From Metabacillus litoralis (lineage in GTDB: Bacteria; Bacillota; Bacilli; Bacillales; Bacillaceae), in the NCBI RefSeq assembly GCF_003667825.1, contig NZ_CP033043.1, positions 1,675,001-1,739,000 on the forward strand: a stretch of DNA of 64,000 bases, written 5' to 3'. This document shows, piece after piece, positions 1 through 9,217 of this stretch. Numbering within the stretch: the stretch's first letter is position 1; the number at the start of each line of letters is the position of its first letter. Under the pieces are notes generated by a model, which saw only the letters and a program-made list of their open reading frames with translations, made no database searches and had not been told where the DNA came from. A program made the translations under genes and the position numbers.

Positions 1-180
1 TCAACCTTTTGAAGGTGCATCTCAGTAAGTTCGAGAGCATATTTAAGCACCTGAATAATATCATGATCCTTAATGATGAAGAAAATAGCGGAACATGCAG
101 CGTGCCAGACTGTCATTTATATATTGTGTCCAAAGATTTGCTTATTCAGAAGCACTCATTCTGATCATATGGTCACTCAT
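1..180 (-). pseudogene. DUF3231 family protein, decayed 5' part
   Basis: Reading from a start at 180 behind an AGGAGG-type site near 192-198, the first codons give MSDHMIRMSASE, then an in-frame TAA (142-144), then ANLWTQYINDSLARCMFRY. A second stop (70-72) is bypassed by a frameshift, after which the frame resumes as IKDHDIIQVLKYALELTEMH up to the window edge. This matches the N-terminus of the intact DUF3231 protein at 43323-44339 (IRLTSSELASLWTAYMNNS and so on). The family has no assigned function; helical, ferritin-like bundles are likely. The gene is dead unless both lesions are sequencing errors. It runs off the window, so its 3' part is not visible. Confidence 0.7.
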
Positions 181-471
181 TTCCTTTATTAAACCTCCTA
201 AATATTAGTCTTAAATAGTTTTTCCAAATGTACCCTGTTTATTATTTTCAAACTTTCTTTATTTTTTATAGAACTTTTTATGCTTACTCATGTTTAAAAT
301 GCGTTTTTTCAAGGGATTTTTCATTTTGTATTTAAGGTAAACATCTCTCTCATCATTCTTTTGCATCATAATCTCAATGACTTTTGACTCCTTAACAAAG
401 ATTAAAACCTGATTACGATCATCTCGTAACCAGGTTTTAATAATGAATATCAGTGATTAAGTTTTCAATAC
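181..471. other. Intergenic stretch with terminator
   Basis: No clear gene lies here. On the minus strand an open frame without a good start runs from about 450 to 250 and ends in a lysine-rich tail. It overlaps the hairpin at 404-438, so I do not call it a gene. Confidence 0.4.
404..438 (-). terminator. Stem-loop downstream of the 52-aa gene
   Basis: AAAACCTG with TTACGA pairs with TCGTAA and CAGGTTTT around a short loop. The hairpin lies just after the stop codon of the small minus-strand gene that ends at 472 and probably terminates it. Confidence 0.55.
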
Positions 472-630
472 TTACTCCTTACCCATATAAGGAAAATAAG
501 GATATTTAATAAGAGACTTTTTATCATACTCCGGTTTTATAACGTATGTATTGGACGAAAGTACTGTTGGAGATAAACTTGAATTACCTGAACCATCGTA
601 ATAAGTTGGTTTTCCTTGCTCCTTGTTCAT
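472..630 (-). CDS. Small hypothetical protein (52 aa)
   Basis: The frame starts at ATG 630, eight bases behind an AAAAGGGG ribosome site, and ends at 472. The product begins MNKEQGKPTYYDGSGNSS and ends YPYFPYMGKE. It is rich in Tyr, Ser, Pro and Lys, with no membrane segment and no signal peptide, a composition like small spore-associated proteins. I do not recognise a family. A good ribosome site, a downstream hairpin (404-438) and an upstream extended -10 promoter motif (around 733-741) support a real gene. Confidence 0.6.
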   Translation of the reverse strand: MNKEQGKPTYYDGSGNSSLSPTVLSSNTYVIKPEYDKKSLIKYPYFPYMGKE

Positions 631-732
631 GTTTATTTACCCCTTTTCATGGTATTTATACTTTGTCGCTTTTAGGAGTATGAGTAAAAAGCACTAATGC
701 AAACCTCGCTCCTATAGAACTATTATACCATT

Positions 733-741
733 AAACTACAA
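733..741 (-). promoter_or_regulatory. Extended -10 promoter motif
   Basis: On the minus strand the sequence TGGTATAAT is a perfect extended -10 element. It lies about 100 bases upstream of the 52-aa gene starting at 630. No strong -35 hexamer accompanies it. Confidence 0.35.
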
Positions 742-840
742 CTAGTATATCCTATTTTTTACAAAAAAGTAAATTTATTAGTGTGATTTGATTTCCTTAT
801 TAAGAATATGGTTATGTAAAATATAGTGAAAAAAGTCATT

Positions 841-2121
841 TTACTCCACAATCTCTCCTGTATATTTGTTGTAATTCACTGAGATGTATCCTACAGAGCC
901 ATTTCGATTTTTCGAGACGATGATGTCAAGAGTATTGTCTTGAGATTCCTTATCGTAATAGGCTTCGCGATATAAGAACAAAATCACATCGGCGTCTTGT
1001 TCAACGCTTCCTGATTCCCGAATATCTGACATCATTGGCCGTTTATCTGCTCGTGATTCGACCGATCGGTTTAGCTGTGCCAAGCAAATAACAGGGCATT
1101 TAAAATCCTTTGCCATTGTTTTGAGAGATTTGGAGATTTCTGTTACTTGTTGATGTGAATTACCACCGTAGATTTGTCCTGGTTGAATGAGTGTTAAATA
1201 ATCAATAAAAAGAATCGGTTTTTTATTTGGATATTGATTCATCATTTTACGCGTTTTTGCTCTCATCTCCGCTACAGTTTGTCCAGAACCATCAAAAATT
1301 TGTATATGAGTTTCGTTAAGATGACCGATTACATTCGCCCAATTATTCTTCTGATTTTCACTTAGCAATCTTTTAGGATCGCGCATTTTTGAACGGTTAA
1401 AACCACCTGTTGATGCAATTAATCGCTTAGTAATTAGCTTTTCCGGCATTTCTAGGGAAAATATTAGTGGTAAATAGCCAGCCCACCCTGACATTTTTGC
1501 AAAATGAAGCATCACATCCGTTTTTCCCATCGATGGTCTTGCAGCAATAATCGCTACTTCGCCTTCCTGAAATCCTCCTGTCATCTCGTCAAGCTTATTA
1601 ATACCAGTTGTTGCAGCTTGCAAAATAGTTTGTTCTTCCCAAGGTGCCTCATAAATAGTTAACAGTGCTTGTTGTAAGGAAGTATGATCGTCAACTTTGC
1701 TTTGGTTAATTCTATCCAACTCAGCAATAACCTTAGCAATCTCCCAATCATTATGAGCCGCAACTGATAAGATGTTTCTCTTTTCCCGCTCCTTCCAAGA
1801 ATCGAGGATAAGTTTTTCCATTCCTTCAAATCTCTCTAGATCTGCAAAGGAAAGCAATTCCGCAAGATATGACATCCCACCAAAGTTTTCAAGGTCTGGT
1901 AAAGTTGTGAGTGAAATTAAGTCAATATTTTTCCCTTCACGATTCCATTCCACCATCCTTCGCATTAATTCTTGATGGCGAGTACTTGCTAATTGTTCAG
2001 GTTGAACGACCGTATCCTTTAGCAGGTAATCTGCCTTCATTAAACTACCTAAAAATGCTTTTTCAGCGATACTCATCTCTTCAAAACCCGTTACGATAAA
2101 TTCAGCATGATTTAAACTCAT
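841..2121 (-). CDS. DnaB-family replicative helicase paralogue
   Basis: This 426-residue protein has the two-part layout of DnaB helicases, ring-shaped 5'-3' DNA helicases that drive replication forks. The N-terminal helical domain covers about residues 10-120 and the RecA-like motor about 165-425. The Walker A motif ARPSMGKT is at 194-201, and a hydrophobic Walker B strand (ILFIDY) and the SDIRESGSVEQDAD arginine-finger region follow. It is somewhat shorter than the Bacillus chromosomal helicase (about 450 aa) and is not next to rplI or other replication genes, so it looks like an accessory copy, perhaps acquired from a phage or plasmid. A GGAAGGA ribosome site precedes ATG 2121. Family assignment is firm; its role is not known. 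Confidence 0.85.
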   Translation of the reverse strand: MSLNHAEFIVTGFEEMSIAEKAFLGSLMKADYLLKDTVVQPEQLASTRHQELMRRMVEWNREGKNIDLISLTTLPDLENFGGMSYLAELLSFADLERFEGMEKLILDSWKEREKRNILSVAAHNDWEIAKVIAELDRINQSKVDDHTSLQQALLTIYEAPWEEQTILQAATTGINKLDEMTGGFQEGEVAIIAARPSMGKTDVMLHFAKMSGWAGYLPLIFSLEMPEKLITKRLIASTGGFNRSKMRDPKRLLSENQKNNWANVIGHLNETHIQIFDGSGQTVAEMRAKTRKMMNQYPNKKPILFIDYLTLIQPGQIYGGNSHQQVTEISKSLKTMAKDFKCPVICLAQLNRSVESRADKRPMMSDIRESGSVEQDADVILFLYREAYYDKESQDNTLDIIVSKNRNGSVGYISVNYNKYTGEIVE

Positions 2122-2523
2122 AATAAATTCCTTCCTTAATTTTTTTCACACTTTATATACGAAAAAAAGTCGTCAGAGTAGCATATTTTTTGTAAATATA
2201 TTGTAAAATTTTTCTATGGTTAGTCAAAACAATAATGCGATGGACTATTAAAAAATACTTACACAAAGTTTAACAATTTTTTCATTCAATAACGAAAAAA
2301 TAGGATAATTTTCTCAATATAGAATCCAACTAATCTAATAAAATAAACTTTATACTAAAAAAATAAATAGATAAAACTATAAATAAATTGCAAAATACGA
2401 CAAAATTACACAAAGTTTTTTAGTAAAATTGTAGATATCGTTTAATATTAGTAAAATAATCGTAAACTTTGTAAAATGAACATTAGAAAAGTTACATGTA
2501 AAGGTATTATTGGGGGAAATGTT
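2122..2523. other. AT-rich divergent intergenic region
   Basis: About 400 bases separate the divergent helicase and L,D-transpeptidase genes. The stretch is very AT-rich with short A and T runs and must hold both promoters, but I could not define convincing -35/-10 pairs. No small gene was found. Confidence 0.4.
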
Positions 2524-3963
2524 ATGAGGAACACTGCAGCACAAACGATTGAACAAAGGCACGACTATCACACTGTTAAGTGGTATAAAAATTGGAAGCT
2601 TATCACAAGCGGTATCGGTATTATTTTTATACTTATTGTGATTGGATTGACTTACTATCAGGCAAATCATTTTAATGCCAAGATTACGATTAATAACGTA
2701 AATGTTGGTCACTTAACCGTTGAAGAGGCATTAAAGCAATTACAATCATCCGTTTTGACTAACGAAGTTTATATCGGAAATGAACTAATTTTCGATGGCA
2801 AAGATACAAAGATGGAATTTACAGAAGATGATCTACCAGCAATCAAAAAGCATTTAAAAAGCCAGTGGACATTTTTCCCTTCATTTAAATCAAAAAACTA
2901 TTTCTTAATGCCAAAAACCAAAGACAAATATCGTAGCGAAACACTTAAAGAAGAATTTGAACAAAAACTCATTTCAATGAATCAGCAATTAAAAGCACCA
3001 AAAGATGCACAAGCCATTTTGAAAGATGGAAAAATAATCATTTCAGAGAGTAGAGATGGCACTCAATACGATGTTACTACTCTATTAAATAATTATGATA
3101 AACAGGAATATATCAGCGAGATTCATCTCGACTCTTCATTTATTCTTCCGATTAAGGAAGACAGCGAGATTGTAAAAAATCAAGAAAAAAAGCTTCAGCA
3201 GCTTCTACAGGGTACTGTTGAGTATAAGGTACAAGATCAGGTGTATTCTTTAAAAGCAAGTGAGCTCATAAAAAATGCCACAGTCTCGAAAGATTTGGAC
3301 GTATCCATTGATCCTGCGAATATCACAAATAAAATAACTGAAATCGATAACTCTCAATCCACATTAGGTAAACATTTCACCTTTAAAACCCATTCAGGGA
3401 AAGTCATTTCTGTTAAGGGTCAAGGCTACGGTTGGGCACTAGATGTTGAAAAAGAAGCAGCCCTTGTTAAAAGTGCTTTCGAAAATGGAGAAAAAGCGTT
3501 ATCTGCAACTAATATTATCGGAAATGGTTGGAGTAATGAGGGCTATGGCTATAACACGCTCACAAACAACGGCATTGGCGATACTTATGCTGAAGTGTCG
3601 ATTAAAGAACAGCGGATTTGGCTTTATAAGGATGGAAAACTTATTCTATCAACACATGTGGTTACTGGTAAGCATAGTACGCAGCAAGATACTCTTCCTG
3701 GAGTATGGTATATTCTCTATAAAAGAAGTCCATACACTCTAACTGGTAGCACTGCGGGTAATCCTAATTACTCAATAGAAGTTGACTATTGGGCTCCTTT
3801 CACAAACAGCGGGCAAGGATTTCACGACGCAGGCTGGCGAAATAACTGGTCAAGCAACGCTTATCTGACAGCAGGCTCCGGTGGGTGCGTGAATGTCCCT
3901 CCTAACGTTATGAAAGAGGTTTATAATAATCTCGAAACTTATGAGCCGGTTGTTGTTTATTAG
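2524..3963 (+). CDS. L,D-transpeptidase (YkuD) with N-terminal peptidoglycan-binding region
   Basis: This 479-residue cell-wall enzyme has one N-terminal membrane helix (residues about 25-45) and a long extracellular region with two repeats of the type found in Enterococcus Ldtfm-like proteins. The YkuD catalytic domain covers about residues 345-479. The signature GSGGCVNVP places the catalytic cysteine at about residue 455, with the HVVTGKH strand before it. The enzyme cross-links or remodels peptidoglycan by L,D-transpeptidation and is usually insensitive to most penicillins. The start is taken at ATG 2524 because GGGGGAA lies just before it; an upstream in-frame ATG at 2476 lacks a site. 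The gene stands alone and shares a convergent terminator with the next gene. Confidence 0.85.
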   Translation: MRNTAAQTIEQRHDYHTVKWYKNWKLITSGIGIIFILIVIGLTYYQANHFNAKITINNVNVGHLTVEEALKQLQSSVLTNEVYIGNELIFDGKDTKMEFTEDDLPAIKKHLKSQWTFFPSFKSKNYFLMPKTKDKYRSETLKEEFEQKLISMNQQLKAPKDAQAILKDGKIIISESRDGTQYDVTTLLNNYDKQEYISEIHLDSSFILPIKEDSEIVKNQEKKLQQLLQGTVEYKVQDQVYSLKASELIKNATVSKDLDVSIDPANITNKITEIDNSQSTLGKHFTFKTHSGKVISVKGQGYGWALDVEKEAALVKSAFENGEKALSATNIIGNGWSNEGYGYNTLTNNGIGDTYAEVSIKEQRIWLYKDGKLILSTHVVTGKHSTQQDTLPGVWYILYKRSPYTLTGSTAGNPNYSIEVDYWAPFTNSGQGFHDAGWRNNWSSNAYLTAGSGGCVNVPPNVMKEVYNNLETYEPVVVY

Positions 3964-3991
3964 AAAAACTAATGAGAATTTTTTACGGTAA

Positions 3992-4036
3992 ATAGCCAGT
4001 ATCTTTGATTTCTAAGTAATCATAGATACTGGCTAT
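3992..4036. terminator. Bidirectional terminator between convergent genes
   Basis: ATAGCCAGTATCT and AGATACTGGCTAT form a 13-bp perfect stem between the convergent genes ending at 3963 (+) and 4049 (-). Confidence 0.8.
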
Positions 4037-4048
4037 GTTTGTGTAAAA

Positions 4049-5035
4049 TTATTTAAGTAATACCTCAGCCAACAAATGATAGGTTCGTACTTTATCCTCA
4101 AAATTAAACGTATTGTTAATAATCATAAATTCATCTGTTTGATAGTAATCGCTTAGTCTTTGTATTTCCTCTCTTACCTTCTGAGGAGTTCCTACAATCA
4201 TCCTTTTTCTATTTTCCATGATCTTTTCTTTATCTCTAGGTGAAAGCTTCTTTTGTTTTGGTGATGGAATTCTTGTATCTAGTCCTCTTTCAACGGCTAA
4301 AAGCCATAAATCTTGACTCACGGCGATTTCTTCTGCTTTTTCTTGTGTATCAGAACATACAACAAAAATACATACATTCGCTTTCGGGCTTGATTGTGTT
4401 TTTGATGGCTGAAAATTCCTTCTATAAGTTTCCATAGCATATAAACCGTTTGTGGGATGAATGAAATGGCCAAATGTAAATGATGTCCCCATTTCTCCTG
4501 CCAATCTGGCTCCACGATGTGTTACACCTAATAACCACATTTCAGGAAATGTTTGAATGCTTGGATAGGCTTTGACATTGTGAATTGGTTGAGAACTTGA
4601 GTTAGTGTCGAATAAATAGTCTTGAAGGTCTGAAACCTGTCTCGGAAACTCATTCATACTTTTTCTTATCCCGTCTGTTAATGCTAAACGAGTTATTGTT
4701 GATCCGCCTGGTGATCGGCCTATCCCAACATCAATTCGATTTGGAAACAGCGTTTCTAACATTTTAAAGTTTTCTGCGACTTTATATGGACTATATTGTG
4801 GAAGAAGTACACCTCCTGAGCCGATACGTATCTTTTTTGTATTTGAAGCAATTTGTGACATAAGTATCTCTGGAGAGGTCCCAACCATTCCATTTGAGTT
4901 ATGATGTTCAGCTACCCAAAACCTTGTATAGCCTAATTCCTCTGTAATTTTTGCTAACTCAATCGTATTTTGAAGAGCATTAATAGCAGTTTGCCCTTCA
5001 CTAATAACAGATTGATCGAGAACGCTGAGTTTCAT
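4049..5035 (-). CDS. LLM-class flavin-dependent oxidoreductase
   Basis: The 328-residue protein belongs to the luciferase-like monooxygenase superfamily, FMN-using TIM-barrel enzymes. It resembles the Bacillus YceB/YwcH type. Typical elements are the N-terminal LSVLDQS strand, WVAEHHN near residues 39-46, the GSGGVLLPQYSPYKVAENF block and RIDVGIGRSPGGS. It is cytoplasmic, and the natural substrate is not predictable. It stands alone, with an upstream divergent EamA transporter gene. The ribosome site is weak (GGTGTAAG). Family placement is secure and substrate unknown. Confidence 0.85.
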   Translation of the reverse strand: MKLSVLDQSVISEGQTAINALQNTIELAKITEELGYTRFWVAEHHNSNGMVGTSPEILMSQIASNTKKIRIGSGGVLLPQYSPYKVAENFKMLETLFPNRIDVGIGRSPGGSTITRLALTDGIRKSMNEFPRQVSDLQDYLFDTNSSSQPIHNVKAYPSIQTFPEMWLLGVTHRGARLAGEMGTSFTFGHFIHPTNGLYAMETYRRNFQPSKTQSSPKANVCIFVVCSDTQEKAEEIAVSQDLWLLAVERGLDTRIPSPKQKKLSPRDKEKIMENRKRMIVGTPQKVREEIQRLSDYYQTDEFMIINNTFNFEDKVRTYHLLAEVLLK

Positions 5036-5241
5036 TTCTTACACCGCTTTTCTTAAATCGTGTTGAGTAATTAGTTTATATGACATTTTTATAGTTCTCA
5101 ATTATCTTGCCTTTTCTACATACAATAAAATTTTATTTTTTTAAGATATAAATATTTTCATGATTGAATTGCTCATTTATTTCCATTTTGATATATTAGT
5201 AGAATAAATATACCAACTTTTTTATAAATATTGAAAGAGTG

Positions 5242-6171
5242 ATGTCATTGAAGAAATATTCTGTTTTACTGTTTCTTGTGTTAGCTAATTTATTTTGGGC
5301 AGGTAATTATGTATTTGGTCAATACTTAGTTGCTGAAATGACTCCTTTGCAAATGACGTTTTTCCGATGGTTAATCGCTGTTTTTCTCCTTGTACCTTTA
5401 GCACATTTTATCGAGCGGCCAAATTGGAAAAGTGTTTGGAAGGAGTGGAAAACTCTCCTTGTGTTAGCTGTACTTGGAATCATAAGTTATAACTTTCTAT
5501 TATACGAAGCTTTACAGTATACCACTTCACTAAATGCGGCTTTAGTCAATTCTATTAATCCAGCTGTTATCGTCTTATTTTCAGTGTTATTTCTTAAAGA
5601 AAAAATTCAGCTTAAAAATATGATTGGATTAATGATTTCATTATTAGGTGTACTTCTAGTGTTAACCAAAGGACAGTTACATCTAATTTTCCATAATAAC
5701 TATAATCAGGGCGATATCCTAATGATCTTTGCTATTATCGTTTGGACAATTTATTCTATAATCGGGAGAAAAACAAAAAATATTCCCCCTATCGCTGCTA
5801 CCTCTGTTTCAGTTATATTTGCGTTAATAATGCTGCTTCCAATGATTGCGGTTAACGGAAGTGATTTTAATTTAAATCTAAGTCATCAAGCACTAATCGG
5901 AATTTTGTATATGGGAATGTTCCCTTCTGTTTGTTCTTTTATATTTTGGAATATCTCATTAAGACATATTGATGCTAGTAAGGCCGGAATTTATTTGAAT
6001 TTAATCACAGTTTTTACAGCAATCATAGGTTTAATTCTTGGCAAAAGCATTTCAGTTGTTCAAGTTGTTGGTGGTGTTTTGGTGTTTATGGGGGTTTATT
6101 TAACAAGTATGAAAGTGAAGGCTAGGAAAGGAAAAGTGGAACAGATTCCCGGGGAAACTTTTAAAATATAG
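5242..6171 (+). CDS. EamA/DMT-family permease
   Basis: About 309 residues with ten predicted membrane helices arranged as two EamA repeats (residues about 8-140 and 155-295). This is the drug/metabolite transporter superfamily, which exports or imports small metabolites. Repeat hallmarks are the LNAALVNSINPAVIVLFSVLFL block and, in the second half, DASKAGIYLNLITVFTAIIG. The start is uncertain: GTG 5239, ATG 5242 and TTG 5248 are in frame. The GAAAGAG site at 5233-5239 is best spaced for TTG 5248. The gene ends just before a strong bidirectional terminator. Substrate unknown. Confidence 0.85.
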   Translation: MSLKKYSVLLFLVLANLFWAGNYVFGQYLVAEMTPLQMTFFRWLIAVFLLVPLAHFIERPNWKSVWKEWKTLLVLAVLGIISYNFLLYEALQYTTSLNAALVNSINPAVIVLFSVLFLKEKIQLKNMIGLMISLLGVLLVLTKGQLHLIFHNNYNQGDILMIFAIIVWTIYSIIGRKTKNIPPIAATSVSVIFALIMLLPMIAVNGSDFNLNLSHQALIGILYMGMFPSVCSFIFWNISLRHIDASKAGIYLNLITVFTAIIGLILGKSISVVQVVGGVLVFMGVYLTSMKVKARKGKVEQIPGETFKI

Positions 6172-6181
6172 GAAAAAATAG

Positions 6182-6231
6182 AAAAAAACACTCACAAGCA
6201 TTCATAATTCAATCTTTGTGAGTGCTTTTTT
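6182..6231. terminator. Bidirectional terminator
   Basis: A-run, ACACTCACAAG, loop, CTTTGTGAGTG and a T-run form a strong hairpin with tails on both sides. It serves the convergent genes ending at 6171 (+) and 6246 (-). Confidence 0.85.
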
Positions 6232-6245
6232 ACATTTTAGAAAGC

Positions 6246-7478
6246 TTAATCCATTCCCAATTTAAATTTAGCACGATACATTGCAGCGTCAGCATGATTT
6301 ATGAGATCCTCTACCGTTTCTCCATCTTCTTTCGAAAATGCGGCACCTATGCTTGCCATAATAGAAATTGGATGCCCCATGATGATGATTGGTTCGGAAA
6401 TGACAAACTCAATTCGGTTCATTAGCGACGTTATTTCTTCTCTTGTTTCTATATTCATTTGAAGAACCGTGAATTCATCTCCACCCCAGCGAGCAACAAT
6501 GCCTTCGTCTCCAACAGCAACTCTCATCCTTTTAGCTACTTCAATCAGAAGTTGATCTCCAACGTCATGTCCAAACGTGTCATTTACGTATTTAAACCCA
6601 TTCAAGTCAAGTAGCATTAGAGCGTGATGTTTGTCTTTTACTTCCTCTAGTAGCTGCCCTACTTGTTCCTTAAAATAACGTCGATTTGGCAGATCTGTTA
6701 CAGTGTCGTGGTTGGCTAAATACGTTATTTTCTCTTCTGCTTCTTTACGCTCTGTAATATCACGCCCGACCCCAATCGTTTGAATGATCTTTCCAGATTG
6801 ATCACGAATAAACTCAGCTGTTGTTTCAAACCATCGATATTCACCATTCTTATGTCGGACTCTACCAGTAAATCGAACTGTATCTTGATCTATAACCAAT
6901 GACTTGCGATGCTTATGAAAATTATCATTAGTATCTGGAGGGTTAAAAGATGCTCCTGGTTTTCCAATCACCTCTTCTTGAGTATAGCCAAGTAATGCCT
7001 TAACGGTTGGGGAAATATATGTAAATATGCCGTCAGCAGACATAGAAGATATAATGTTTTGAGACTTTTCCGATATTAATGTGAAGATTTCTTGAATATC
7101 TGATATTTCATTTTTTAATCCAATTTGCTCCGATATATCTTCAAATCTAATCAAACTTCCCATTTCCTTCTCGTCACTAATAAGCGGAACAATTGTCACC
7201 TTTACATATACAACGTGACCGTTTCGATGTTGAATTGCTAGTTTTGCTTGGTCCTTCAAGCCTTCCTCTGAATAATCATCGCTAACACCGGCTGTAAGAA
7301 ATAACTGCTGTAATGATTTTTGCTCCAACTCTTTTTTGGTATATCCAAAAATAGTTGATATTGAGGTATTTCCGTATAAAATAGAACCATCAACATCAAC
7401 AAGACATATACCATCTGGATGATGATCAAAAAGAAGCGGAATTGCACCAGGTTGTTCGAGTATATTTCGTTGTAACAT
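6246..7478 (-). CDS. PAS-PAS-GGDEF diguanylate cyclase
   Basis: This 410-residue signalling protein has two PAS sensor domains (about residues 12-120 and 135-245, the second ending in the PAC-like TIGVGRDITERKEAEEK linker) and a C-terminal GGDEF domain. The active-site loop reads ARWGGDEFTVLQ, so cyclic-di-GMP synthesis should be possible. The position of the usual RxxD inhibitory site is not conserved, so product inhibition through that site is unlikely. No membrane helix is present; the protein is soluble. ATG 7478 is preferred because AAAGGTGGA lies ten bases before it; an in-frame GTG at 7517 lacks a site. It stands alone. Confidence 0.85.
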   Translation of the reverse strand: MLQRNILEQPGAIPLLFDHHPDGICLVDVDGSILYGNTSISTIFGYTKKELEQKSLQQLFLTAGVSDDYSEEGLKDQAKLAIQHRNGHVVYVKVTIVPLISDEKEMGSLIRFEDISEQIGLKNEISDIQEIFTLISEKSQNIISSMSADGIFTYISPTVKALLGYTQEEVIGKPGASFNPPDTNDNFHKHRKSLVIDQDTVRFTGRVRHKNGEYRWFETTAEFIRDQSGKIIQTIGVGRDITERKEAEEKITYLANHDTVTDLPNRRYFKEQVGQLLEEVKDKHHALMLLDLNGFKYVNDTFGHDVGDQLLIEVAKRMRVAVGDEGIVARWGGDEFTVLQMNIETREEITSLMNRIEFVISEPIIIMGHPISIMASIGAAFSKEDGETVEDLINHADAAMYRAKFKLGMD

Positions 7479-7652
7479 GATTGAATGATCCACCTTTAAT
7501 TTTACATAGTCTTCCACTATTAACTATCTATGCAAACGTTAATATATTCTATTATTATATTTGTTTGTTATGATCTATAGCAAAGGAATTTATTTCTATA
7601 AATAACATCATTCTAATCTCTACCATTAAATTTAACCCTCTATATAAACGAC

Positions 7653-7683
7653 AAAAAACCGTACAGTCAATACTGTGCGGTTT
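7653..7683 (-). terminator. Terminator of the sigma-54 operon
   Basis: AAACCGCACAGT and ACTGTACGGTTT pair, followed by a T-run on the minus strand. The hairpin lies right after the last gene of the catabolic operon (stop at 7727). Confidence 0.85.
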
Positions 7684-7726
7684 CATTCAGGTTTGACTAT
7701 CAATATTGTTTTGAAACACTAAGAGA

Positions 7727-9079
7727 TTAAATGACTTTTACCCCACCATCTCCTGGTTTCTGAACATCATTTGATTGAGAAAGATAGCTATGCTTTTCTC
7801 GAATCATTAATACAGATACAGCTGCAATTAGACCAGGAATAGCTAGAGCTAAAAAGTTCACTTGTATAGCCATTCCCCATGAAACGATAAATCCAGCTAT
7901 AACAGGGCCGAAGATGGCACCTAATCTTCCTAAGCCAAAGGCAAACCCCATTCCAGTTGATCTCATAGACGGAGGATAAAAAAGAGAAACATATGCATTT
8001 CCAACGTTTTGTCCTCCATAAAATCCTATTCCTGCAAGTGCGACAAGAATGATGACTGCATAAAAATTTGTCGTCATACTTAATAAAGAGATTGATAGAA
8101 AGGCAATGAGATATAATCCTACTAGCGTAGGTCTGTACCCAATTCTGTCAGCAATCACACCAGCTATATTACTTCCAAAAAGAGCACCTATATTTAACGT
8201 GAGTAAAAACAACAACCCTGAACCGAGTCCGAATCCTGCGTTAATCATTAATTGCGGTAGCCAAGTGCCTAAGCCAAATATCATATACATATTCATAAAA
8301 AATACAACCCAGATAAAAATGGTGCTTAGCGTTCTATTTTCACTGAATAACGATTTAATAGAAGACTTTTTCTCTTCATCATTTCCATCAAAGGTTACAT
8401 TATTTGTTAAATTGAAAGTAGGATTTAATTTATGCAGAATACGTTTTAGTTCATCTATTTTATTATTTTTAACTAAGCTATTTGCCGATTCTGGTAAAGA
8501 TTTTAGTAAGAAAGGAACAATTACTAATGGGGCGCCGCCAATAAAGTATAAAACCCGCCAACCTACTTCACCTAATAGCCACATCGTCATTCCTGCTGCT
8601 AATATTCCTCCTACTTGCATACCTGAGAAAATAGCAGCTACCATAATCGCTCTATTCTTTCGTGGAGAATATTCTGTAGTAAGTGCCACAACATTAGGCA
8701 TGACTCCACCTAAACCTAAGCCAGCAATAAACCGAAAGAAACCAAATGTGTAGATACTATTAGAAAAACCAGATAAAATACTTCCAACACTAAATAAAAT
8801 AGTACAAATGATAATCACTTTTTTTCGGCCGATTTTATCTGCCATAAACCCAAATGATAGGGCTCCAACAGCAGCACCAACAAGCGCACAGCTTCCAATT
8901 AACCCCGCTTGTGCTGGATCCATTTTTAATGCTTCAAATAGGACTGGCAAAGTTGCTCCATATATGACCATATCATATCCATCAAAAGACATAATGATGA
9001 AAAGTAAGAGAAACATATAAAGATGAAATTTACTAAATTTACTTTTAGCAATTATTTCATAACCGTTCATAACGGACAT
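7727..9079 (-). CDS. MFS transporter, aromatic acid:H+ symporter family (AAHS)
   Basis: The 450-residue permease has 12 predicted helices and the hallmarks of the AAHS branch: SFDGYDMVIYG in helix 1 and the DKIGRKK loop between helices 2 and 3. Members such as PcaK, BenK and MhpT import benzoate-type acids, 4-hydroxybenzoate or protocatechuate with protons. It is the last gene of the operon that begins at the sigma-54 promoter near 16240. Its AGGAGG site lies 6 bases before ATG 9079, and it follows the decarboxylase gene by 138 bases. I infer import of a phenolic acid such as 2,4,6-trihydroxybenzoate or protocatechuate. The family is sure and the substrate is inferred. Confidence 0.85.
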   Translation of the reverse strand: MSVMNGYEIIAKSKFSKFHLYMFLLLFIIMSFDGYDMVIYGATLPVLFEALKMDPAQAGLIGSCALVGAAVGALSFGFMADKIGRKKVIIICTILFSVGSILSGFSNSIYTFGFFRFIAGLGLGGVMPNVVALTTEYSPRKNRAIMVAAIFSGMQVGGILAAGMTMWLLGEVGWRVLYFIGGAPLVIVPFLLKSLPESANSLVKNNKIDELKRILHKLNPTFNLTNNVTFDGNDEEKKSSIKSLFSENRTLSTIFIWVVFFMNMYMIFGLGTWLPQLMINAGFGLGSGLLFLLTLNIGALFGSNIAGVIADRIGYRPTLVGLYLIAFLSISLLSMTTNFYAVIILVALAGIGFYGGQNVGNAYVSLFYPPSMRSTGMGFAFGLGRLGAIFGPVIAGFIVSWGMAIQVNFLALAIPGLIAAVSVLMIREKHSYLSQSNDVQKPGDGGVKVI

Positions 9080-9217
9080 AGTGATCCTCCTTTAATTAAG
9101 CAATCTGTTTATAAATGCTATTTATTTTCTATTAAATTTTTCATCAACTTGTATGAAGTACAATTGGTCAACAGGTTGCTAAGTATAAAAAGTTAGTGCT
9201 TTACTTCCTGTCTGATA

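Noticed and set aside
680..745. tRNA-like 5' part on the minus strand (TAGTTTAATGGTATAAT resembles a D-arm).
   Set aside because: No anticodon arm, T-arm or acceptor stem can be paired. The TGGTATAAT segment is better explained as an extended -10 promoter.
2377..2712. Minus-strand 111-codon frame.
   Set aside because: It overlaps the start of the L,D-transpeptidase gene, has odd composition and no ribosome site. It is a shadow frame.
8106..8753. Long plus-strand frame inside the aromatic-acid permease gene.
   Set aside because: It is antisense to a well-supported gene, and the translated sequence is typical of a reversed membrane protein.
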